From positions 1 through 64,000 of the forward strand of contig CAKSEE010000006.1 of NCBI GenBank assembly GCA_934446455.1: a stretch of 64,000 nucleotides of DNA, read 5' to 3'. A model generated the notes under the pieces. That model was not told the DNA's origin and did no database searches. It saw only the letters and a program-made list of their open reading frames with translations. Within the stretch, counting starts at the first letter, position 1. Every line of letters starts with the position of its first letter. This document shows, piece by piece, positions 58,161-64,000 of the stretch. Source of the DNA: an uncultured Oscillospiraceae bacterium. GTDB taxonomy: Bacteria; Bacillota; Clostridia; Oscillospirales; Ruminococcaceae. The translations under genes were made by a program, and so were the position numbers.

Positions 58161-58607
58161 TTAGTCGTCCGCCCTGTCCGTAAAAAGCACCCCGTCAAGG
58201 TGGTCCGTTTCATGGCAGAGAGCGCGCGCAAGCAGCCCCTCTCCCGTGAGCGTAAACTCGTTTCCGTTTCTGTCCTGCGCCTTTACCGTCACAACGTTGG
58301 GGCGCGTTACCCTACAGAATACCCCCGGGTCTGACAGACAGCCCTCCTCGCCCGTCTGCGAGCCTGACGAAGCGATTATCTCGGGGTTTACAAGCTCGAT
58401 AACGCCATGCTCGTCGCGCACGTCCACAATAACCACGCGGCGGACTATGCCCACCTGCGGCGCTGCAAGCCCCGCGCCCTGCTCCTTCGCGAGCGTTTCG
58501 CGCATATCGTCAATAAGCGTGTGAAGCTTCGCGTCAAATACCGTTACGGGTCTGCATTTCTTTCTGAGAACGTCGTCCCCGAATTTTACTATCTGTCTTA
58601 ATGCCAT
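58161..58607 (-). CDS. def: Peptide deformylase, first of a tandem pair
   Basis: A 148-residue paralogue of the next gene, 12 bases upstream of it. All three motifs are intact: GAGLAAPQVG, EGCLSDPG and LCHETDHLDG. It shares the same frame of motifs but differs through the body and lacks the WVEEEQE tail. Both copies appear functional. Differences next to the metal Cys (SYPG against SDPG) may alter substrate or inhibitor preference. Confidence 0.95.
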   Translation of the reverse strand: MALRQIVKFGDDVLRKKCRPVTVFDAKLHTLIDDMRETLAKEQGAGLAAPQVGIVRRVVIVDVRDEHGVIELVNPEIIASSGSQTGEEGCLSDPGVFCRVTRPNVVTVKAQDRNGNEFTLTGEGLLARALCHETDHLDGVLFTDRADD

Positions 58608-58626
58608 TGTTTATTCGTCCTTTCGG

Positions 58627-59709
58627 TCATTGTATTTCATTAAGCAGCTTTACGCCCGTTACCGTGGCGGGCAGCCTGTAGCTCGGCGGGAGATTTGACA
58701 GCACCACCGCCGCGGTCTGCGTTTCGGGGCATATGCCAAGCCAGCAGTTGTAGTCCCCCGTGCCGCCGTTGTGCCAGATAAAGCCGTTTTCGCGGTCGAT
58801 TATCCACGCCGCGCCCACCTCGTCAAGGTTTATGTCAAGCTTCCTGTTTTTCGCGTCAGAGGCGTTCACCACCGCCATGCTTTCGTGGCAGCGCGCGAAA
58901 ACGCCCTCGCCGTCAAGCTGAAGCAGCGCGTATTTCAGCATATCCTCTATGTCCGAAACAAGCGCGCCCGCAGACATATAGGTGTCGCCCGCAGTCCAGT
59001 CCCACAGCCTGCCAAGGTCGCCGCTGCCGTCGGAGATGTGCGTGTTTTCAAGCCCCAGCTCCTGCGTAAAGTCGTTCATAAGCCGCGTAAACTCCGTGCC
59101 GCTCGTCTTTTCAAGCACAAGCCCGAGCGCCGCGTAGCCGAAGTTGGAATACTCGAACCCGTGCTCCCCCGCGGGGATATCGGTCTTTGCAAGCGTGTCA
59201 AGCACCATGCTGTCGCCTATGCCGCAAAAGTCGTTGCGCCCCGCAAAAAAGTTGCCCGTCATGGGCGGGGCGAAATAGTACGCCCTGTAGCCCGACGTAT
59301 GCGTGAGAAGCTCCGACAGCGCGGGGTAATGCGGCTTTGGCGGCAGGTCAAGGTACTGCGAAAGCTCGCCCTCGGGCGAGAGCGCGCCGTCCTCAAAGCC
59401 CCTGCATACAAGCGCCGCCGTAAACGTCTTTGTAAGCGAGCCTATCTCGTAGACGTGCCGCTCGTGCGGCAGCACCTGCGCATCCTCGCCGTAAACGGTA
59501 TAGGAGCACACGCCGTCCTTTATCGTGCCTGCGGTTATAACCGCGTCCGCCCTGCCCTTTGTCGTATAGGCGAGCGTTTCAAGCGCAGTCATTGCGGGCA
59601 CCTTGTCAAGCTGCGCGCTCAGGTAGAGGGTCATTCCGCCCACAGCCGCGGCGGCTGCGGCGGCAAGCGCGCCGACGGTTAAAAGCGCCGTTTTTATTCG
59701 TTTGGTCAT
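58627..59709 (-). CDS. Class C beta-lactamase-like serine hydrolase
   Basis: A 360-residue membrane-anchored protein (helix ALLTVGALAAAAAAAVGGMT at the N-terminus). The active site has S-x-x-K in YEIGSLTKTFTAAL, Y-x-N in YSNFGYAALG and H-x-G in WHNGGTGDY, as in penicillin-binding-protein/beta-lactamase relatives acting as D-Ala carboxypeptidases or esterases. It lies between priA and def in an otherwise conserved core operon, where such a gene is not usual. AAAGGCGG precedes the ATG. Confidence 0.9.
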   Translation of the reverse strand: MTKRIKTALLTVGALAAAAAAAVGGMTLYLSAQLDKVPAMTALETLAYTTKGRADAVITAGTIKDGVCSYTVYGEDAQVLPHERHVYEIGSLTKTFTAALVCRGFEDGALSPEGELSQYLDLPPKPHYPALSELLTHTSGYRAYYFAPPMTGNFFAGRNDFCGIGDSMVLDTLAKTDIPAGEHGFEYSNFGYAALGLVLEKTSGTEFTRLMNDFTQELGLENTHISDGSGDLGRLWDWTAGDTYMSAGALVSDIEDMLKYALLQLDGEGVFARCHESMAVVNASDAKNRKLDINLDEVGAAWIIDRENGFIWHNGGTGDYNCWLGICPETQTAAVVLSNLPPSYRLPATVTGVKLLNEIQ

Positions 59710-59725
59710 ACTGCCGCCTTTCTTT

Positions 59726-62149
59726 TTACTCAGGGTCGCCGTTCATGTCGGCGAAAAAGCTTACGTTCGTAAACGCCTTGTCGGTGTACGCGCGTTTGAG
59801 CGTCTGCTCCATAAGCGCGCGCAGCCTGCGCGAGTTCCTGCACTTTATCATCAACCTGTAGCGAAAGCGCCCGTTAAGCCTGCCGATAGTGTAGGGCGCG
59901 GGTCCAAGCACCCGCAGCGGGATATCTCCCCCCGCCTCGGCGGCGGCGCGCAGCAGCATATCCGCAAACAGCCGCGCGGCGTTCTCGCAGGGCTTGTCGG
60001 TGAGAGATGAGAACCCCACGACGATTATGTCGCAGAACGGCGGGTAGAGCATCGCCTCGCGCAGGGCTATCTCCTGCTCGTAAAACGCGGGGTAGTCCTG
60101 CCGCGCGGCGAGGTTAAGCACATAGTGGTCGGGCGAAAAGGTCTGTATGAGCGCCCGCCCTCGCTTTCCGCCGCGCCCGGAGCGCCCCACTACCTGCGTT
60201 ATAAGCGAGAAGGTGCGCTCATACGCGCGGAAGTCCCCCGCGTAAAGCGAGTTGTCCGTTTTAAGCACGCCCACAAGCGTAACGTTCGGGAAATCCAGCC
60301 CCTTTGCTATCATCTGCGTGCCTACGATTATATCGTACTCGCCCTCTGCAAACGCCCTGAACTTCGTTTCAAACGCGTTCTTGGTCGAGGTGGTGTCCGC
60401 GTCCATGCGCAGCACCCTTGCCGTGGGAAACAGCGCGCTTATCTCGTCCTCTATGCGCTGCGTGCCCGTGCCCTTCATTGAAAAGAACCGCGCGCCGCAC
60501 TCGGGACACACCCTGTCCATCTCGCGGATATAGCCGCAGTAGTGGCATATTATGCTGCCGTTTACCTTGTGGTAGGTGAGCGGCAGGGAGCAGTTGGGGC
60601 ATTCCAGCGGCTTGCCGCACGCGGCGCACCGCACGCTTGTGTGATACCCGCGGCGGTTGAGCAGCAGTATGGACTGCTCGCCGCGCTCAAGGTTCGCCTC
60701 AAGCTCGCGCACTAGCGGCGCGCTGAACGCCGATACGTTGCCGTTCGCCGCCTCCTCGCGCATATCCACCATGTAAACGTCGGGCAGAACGGCGTTGTTG
60801 TAGCGCTCGTCAAGCTCAAACAGGCTGTAGCGCCCCTTTTTGGCAAAGTAGCAGCTCTCTATGGACGGCGTTGCCGAGGCCAGCAGCAGAAACGCACCGT
60901 GCGCGAAACAGCGCTGCTTTGCAACGTCCCTTGCGTGGTAGCGCGGGGCGTTTTCGGACTTGTACGTCCCCTCGCCCTCCTCGTCGATGACGATTATGCC
61001 AAGGTCGCTTACAGGCGCGAACACCGCGCTTCTCGTGCCGATGACGATACGCGCCCTGCCCTCCCTTATCCTGCGGTACTCGTCCGCACGCTCGCCAAGC
61101 GACAGGGAGCTGTGCATTACCGCGACGTTACCGCCGAAAAGCCTGCGGAACCTGCCCACCATCTGCGGGGTGAGCGATATCTCGGGGACGAGCATTACCG
61201 CGGTTTTCCCCTGCGACAGCGCGTGCTCTATAAGCTTTATGAACACAGAGGTCTTGCCGCTGCCCGTTACCCCGCGCAAAAGCGCGCATTTTGGCTCGGG
61301 CGCGTCCATAAGCGCCTCAAGGCCGTCGTAAACCTCCTGCTGCTTCGGCGAGAATATGATGTCCGCAGGGCTTTCCTGCGCTTCTTCCGCGGTTTCCGTG
61401 CGGAATACTATGTTCTCGTACTGCTCGAGCAGCCCCTTTTCCACAAGGCGCTTTATCACGGCGGGCGTTACCGTGCAGGCGTAGCACGCTTCTCTTACCG
61501 AAGCGCTCTCCGCCTCCTCCACAAATCGCAGCACCTGCCGCTGCTTCGGGGTGAGCTTCACGCCCTCCGTCTGCGGCAGCGCGCGCAGCATCTGCACCAT
61601 TTCGTCGCCGACGCGGCGCTTAAGCTCGCTGTCCTCGCTGAGCGCGCCCTTTTCAACAAGGGCGGCTATCACCCTCGCGCCGAAGCGCTGCTGCGCCGCT
61701 GCGGTCTCCGCGTCAAACGCGGCGCGGTCGGGCGCGGCTCTAAGCGCGCTTATAACGCGGCTCTCGTCCTCGGTAAGCTCGCCGCAAAAGTCCTTTTCAA
61801 GGCGGTATCGCGTTTTCAGCGAGTACCCGAGCCCCGGCGGCAGTATCGCGCGGAACGCGTCAAAGTAGGTGCAGAACGTGTTTTCCCGCAGCCATACGCA
61901 AAGCCGCAAAAGCTCGGGCGAAATAACGCGCTCGCTGTCCGCCGCGGCGCAAATCGGCTTAAGACGTTCGCCCTGCGCCGCCTGCCTTACCGCAAACACA
62001 AGCCCCACGCGTTTTTTGTTGCCCCTGCCGAACGGCACTACAACGCGCATTCCCTCCGTCACCGCGCTCTCGAGCGCGCCCGGTATCTCGTAGGAATAAA
62101 GCGCGTCGAACCCGTAAAGCGTACCCTCTACGCCTACGTCTGCAACCAT
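59726..62149 (-). CDS. priA: Primosomal protein N' (replication restart helicase)
   Basis: An 807-residue superfamily 2 helicase that restarts stalled replication forks. An N-terminal 3'-DNA-binding domain leads to Walker A LLRGVTGSGKTSVFIKL, motif II IIVIDEEGEGTYKSENAPRY, and paired zinc-binding cysteines (CAACGKPLECPNCSLPL, CHYCGY, CPECGARF). The helicase motif DIIVGTQMIAKGLDFPNV is present. It follows gmk with no gap, where rpoZ and coaBC are often found in other Firmicutes. Confidence 0.96.
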   Translation of the reverse strand: MVADVGVEGTLYGFDALYSYEIPGALESAVTEGMRVVVPFGRGNKKRVGLVFAVRQAAQGERLKPICAAADSERVISPELLRLCVWLRENTFCTYFDAFRAILPPGLGYSLKTRYRLEKDFCGELTEDESRVISALRAAPDRAAFDAETAAAQQRFGARVIAALVEKGALSEDSELKRRVGDEMVQMLRALPQTEGVKLTPKQRQVLRFVEEAESASVREACYACTVTPAVIKRLVEKGLLEQYENIVFRTETAEEAQESPADIIFSPKQQEVYDGLEALMDAPEPKCALLRGVTGSGKTSVFIKLIEHALSQGKTAVMLVPEISLTPQMVGRFRRLFGGNVAVMHSSLSLGERADEYRRIREGRARIVIGTRSAVFAPVSDLGIIVIDEEGEGTYKSENAPRYHARDVAKQRCFAHGAFLLLASATPSIESCYFAKKGRYSLFELDERYNNAVLPDVYMVDMREEAANGNVSAFSAPLVRELEANLERGEQSILLLNRRGYHTSVRCAACGKPLECPNCSLPLTYHKVNGSIICHYCGYIREMDRVCPECGARFFSMKGTGTQRIEDEISALFPTARVLRMDADTTSTKNAFETKFRAFAEGEYDIIVGTQMIAKGLDFPNVTLVGVLKTDNSLYAGDFRAYERTFSLITQVVGRSGRGGKRGRALIQTFSPDHYVLNLAARQDYPAFYEQEIALREAMLYPPFCDIIVVGFSSLTDKPCENAARLFADMLLRAAAEAGGDIPLRVLGPAPYTIGRLNGRFRYRLMIKCRNSRRLRALMEQTLKRAYTDKAFTNVSFFADMNGDPE

Positions 62150-62761
62150 TCAGCGCTCTCCCCGTATCTCTTTAAGAAGCCCGCCGCAGCGCGTCCTGCG
62201 CAGCTTTTCCGCGCGCAGCACCGCAAGCAGGTCGTCCACCGCCGCGGACAGCTCGCCGTTCACTATGAGATAGTCGTAGTTCTCTGCAAGCTCTATCTCG
62301 CGGCGCGCCTGCTCGGTGCGGGCGATTATCTTCTCCTCTGTTTCCGTGCCTCTCTTGCGCAGACGGCGCTCAAGCTCCGCAAGCGACGGCGGCAGGATAA
62401 ACACAAGGCAGCACTCGGGGAAAAGGCGCTTTATGTTCATCGCGCCCTCTACCTCTATCTTAAGGATAACGTCGCGCCCCTGCGCGGTAAGCTCCTCAAC
62501 GCCCTTTTTAGGCGTGCCGTAGTAGTTGCCGCAGTATTCGGTGTACTCAAGCACCTCGCCGTCGCGTATCATCTGCTCGAACTGCCCGCGCGTCTTAAAG
62601 TGATAGTGAACGCCGTCCACCTCGCCCTCGCGCGGCGCACGCGTTGTCGCCGAAACGGAGTAGCCCGCCGTATCCGTCCGCGCAAAAAGCTGTTCAAGGA
62701 TAGTATCCTTGCCGCACCCCGCAGGCGCGGAAACCACAAAAAGCAGTCCCTTACCGTTCAT
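62150..62761 (-). CDS. gmk: Guanylate kinase
   Basis: A 203-residue enzyme converting GMP to GDP. The P-loop is [18 protein letters not shown] and the GMP-binding region [20 protein letters not shown] with [12 protein letters not shown] follows. The ATG at 62761 has GGAGG nine bases upstream; a frame from 62824 is a leftward extension without support. It overlaps remA by 11 bases. Confidence 0.95.
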   Translation of the reverse strand: MNGKGLLFVVSAPAGCGKDTILEQLFARTDTAGYSVSATTRAPREGEVDGVHYHFKTRGQFEQMIRDGEVLEYTEYCGNYYGTPKKGVEELTAQGRDVILKIEVEGAMNIKRLFPECCLVFILPPSLAELERRLRKRGTETEEKIIARTEQARREIELAENYDYLIVNGELSAAVDDLLAVLRAEKLRRTRCGGLLKEIRGER

Positions 62762-63002
62762 CGTCCGTATCCTCCGTTGTCTTGCCCGCAATGGTGTCAG
62801 GCTGAAGCGCGGACAGCACCACATGGCCGCTGTCGCATATCAGCACAGAGCGGGTCTTTCTGCCGCAGGTGGCGTCTATGGCGCTGCCGCTGTCCTTCGC
62901 CACCTGCACAATCCTTTTTATCGGCGCTGCCTCGGGGCTTACCACCGCAACCACCCTGTCAGCGTTCACAGTATTGCCAAAGCCTATGTTTATCAGCTTC
63001 AT
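62751..63002 (-). CDS. remA: DUF370/RemA-like extracellular matrix regulator
   Basis: An 83-residue protein ([39 protein letters not shown]) of the RemA/YlzA family. In Bacillus it is a DNA-binding activator of biofilm matrix operons. GGGAGG lies before the ATG at 63002. It is the first gene of the leftward core operon; in other Firmicutes it also sits just before gmk. Confidence 0.93.
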   Translation of the reverse strand: MKLINIGFGNTVNADRVVAVVSPEAAPIKRIVQVAKDSGSAIDATCGRKTRSVLICDSGHVVLSALQPDTIAGKTTEDTDDER

Positions 63003-63060
63003 CGGCGCGCACCTCCCGTTATTCCCGCAGGTATTCCCGAGCCTGCGGATACATATATTC

Positions 63061-63089
63061 ATTATACCACATTTCAGCAAAAAAAGCAA
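63061..63089 (-). promoter_or_regulatory. Promoter of the remA-gmk-priA operon
   Basis: Leftward TTGCTT (63089-63084), 17 bases, TATAAT (63066-63061) in the extended context TGTGGTATAAT. Confidence 0.82.
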
Positions 63090-63156
63090 TACGTGAACAT
63101 CTCGTGCGCGTTGTGCATTCTGCCCTAATATTTTTGCGGCAGGCGCAGATTTTCTA

Positions 63157-63185
63157 TTGATTTTTTGCAGGAAATGTGTTATAAT
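63157..63185 (+). promoter_or_regulatory. Promoter of the isomerase/epimerase gene
   Basis: TTGATT (63157-63162), 17 bases, TATAAT (63180-63185) with an extended TGT. Confidence 0.75.
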
Positions 63186-63236
63186 TTTAACAACTTGCCA
63201 CGCCTGTGGACGGCTTATTCAAGGGAGGACTGCAAA

Positions 63237-64000
63237 ATGAAGGTCGGCGTATCTACGGCTTCGCTTTACCCGCTGCACGTTGAGGACGCGTTCGCTCAGC
63301 TGGCGGCGCTTGGCGTGAAAACGGCGGAGGTGTTCGCCAACAGCACCATAGAGGGGCAGGAGCCGATAATATCGCAGCTGCGCGCGCAGATGGAGCAAAA
63401 CGGGATATACGTGCCGTCGTTCCACCCGTTCTCGTCGCCGATGGAGAGCGTGTACCTTTTCTCGGGGTACGACCGCCGCATTGAGGAAATGCTGGCGCTA
63501 TACCGCGGCTTTTTTGGCAGTATGAACACGCTCGGCGCAAAGATTTTCGTGCTGCACGGCGCGATTTTAAGCAGCCGCTGCACGCCCTCGCACTATATAA
63601 AGCAGTTTGCGCTGCTAGCCGAAACGGCGCGCGGATACGGCGTGACCGTCGCGCAGGAGAACGTAAGCTACTGCATGAGCGGTAAGCTCGAGTTCCTTAA
63701 GATGATGAAGCGCGAACTCGGGCCGCTCGCAAATTTCGTGCTTGATCTCAAGCAGGCGCGCAGGAGCTGCGAAAATCCGCTCGACTACGTTGACGCGCTC
63801 GGCGGCAGCATTATTCACTGCCATGTGAGCGACGCGGACGGTTCGCACGACTGCCTGCCCGTTGGCGAGGGCTGTTTCGATTTCGCCGCGCTCGCCCGCA
63901 GAATGCGCGCAAACGGCTTCGACGGCGCGTTTATCGTGGAGCTTTACCGCGAAAACTACCGCGAATTTGCGCAGCTTAAGGAGTCTGTTGACAGGCTTTC
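63237..64000 (+). CDS. Sugar phosphate isomerase/epimerase-type TIM barrel (3' truncated)
   Basis: The frame is open to the window end (254 residues seen, no stop). It is of the xylose isomerase-like / AP endonuclease 2 TIM-barrel family: MKVGVSTASLYPLHVEDAFA, PSFHPFSSPMESVYLF, KIFVLHGAILSSRC, VAQENVSYC, LDLKQARRS, HCHVSDADGSHDCLPVGEG and FIVELYREN are spaced as the metal-binding strands of that fold. A sugar isomerisation or epimerisation is likely; the exact sugar is unknown. AAGGGAGG is nine bases before the ATG and a promoter lies upstream, divergent from remA. Confidence 0.85.
   Translation, partial: MKVGVSTASLYPLHVEDAFAQLAALGVKTAEVFANSTIEGQEPIISQLRAQMEQNGIYVPSFHPFSSPMESVYLFSGYDRRIEEMLALYRGFFGSMNTLGAKIFVLHGAILSSRCTPSHYIKQFALLAETARGYGVTVAQENVSYCMSGKLEFLKMMKRELGPLANFVLDLKQARRSCENPLDYVDALGGSIIHCHVSDADGSHDCLPVGEGCFDFAALARRMRANGFDGAFIVELYRENYREFAQLKESVDRL

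Noticed and set aside
60899..63160. 753-residue open frame on the + strand
   Set aside because: It lies opposite priA and gmk, has a basic, low-diversity composition typical of the complement of GC-rich genes, and no ribosome site.

Overview
The window is GC-rich (near 58% by eye) chromosomal DNA from a gut or rumen type Firmicute of class Clostridia, most likely a Ruminococcus-like member of the Oscillospiraceae. The evidence is the Firmicutes gene order (asp23-nusB-xseAB-ispA-dxs-tlyA-nadK-argR-recN, and remA-gmk-priA-def-fmt-rsmB-rlmN-stp-prkC-rsgA-thiN), a T-box leader before proS, a sporulation gene (spoVM), BspA-type leucine-rich repeats, and many secreted plant-polysaccharide enzymes. 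I see no phage, transposase, CRISPR array or rRNA operon.

Layout. 1-5.5 kb: the end of a surface LRR/Ig/FN3 protein, a T-box-controlled proS, and an MFS transporter, separated by repeat-rich intergenic DNA. 5.5-16.7 kb: a plant-polysaccharide island with a GH43 enzyme, a GT4 glycosyltransferase, two tandem GH5 endoglucanases in a transcript headed by a flavodiiron protein, two tandem orphan sugar-binding lipoproteins, and a divergent AraC regulator. 17-22.6 kb: fabV, pnp, rpsO and carD, then three very small genes: a 23-residue four-cysteine peptide with its own promoter and terminator, a 55-residue two-helix membrane protein, and spoVM. 22.6-26 kb: a three-gene operon of a Cthe_2159-like carbohydrate-binding lipoprotein, a DUF4956 membrane protein and a VTC-domain protein. 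26-35.4 kb: an 11-gene leftward housekeeping operon. 35.6-37.9 kb: two co-directional genes of unknown function. 38-44.7 kb: a second carbohydrate operon (SGNH esterase, SDR, thioesterase, GH5 with a domain inserted in its barrel, CotH kinase). 45-47.3 kb: rrf2-mnmA, a DUF378 protein and three tRNAs (Val, Asp, Gly). 47.4-63 kb: purD, thiN, rsgA, prkC, stp, rlmN, rsmB, a zinc peptidase, fmt, two tandem def genes, a serine hydrolase, priA, gmk and remA. The right end holds a truncated sugar isomerase/epimerase.

How it fits together. The GH5, GH43 and esterase enzymes can cut glucan and xylan outside the cell, the two lipoproteins can capture the sugars released, and AraC can sense a related sugar. 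Two leftward carbohydrate promoters, 29 kb apart, carry cre-like operators at exactly the same distance from the -10 box, which suggests one shared sugar regulator. Local duplication is a theme: GH5 x2, binding lipoprotein x2, def x2.

Less explained items: a dispersed 71-bp intergenic repeat that follows two different genes and encodes one gene's stop codon; a 70-bp array of eight GTGAC/GTCAC words; a second intergenic repeat family with large inverted repeats; the isolated four-cysteine micro-gene; and a pair of unrecognised genes beside a 12-bp perfect palindrome.
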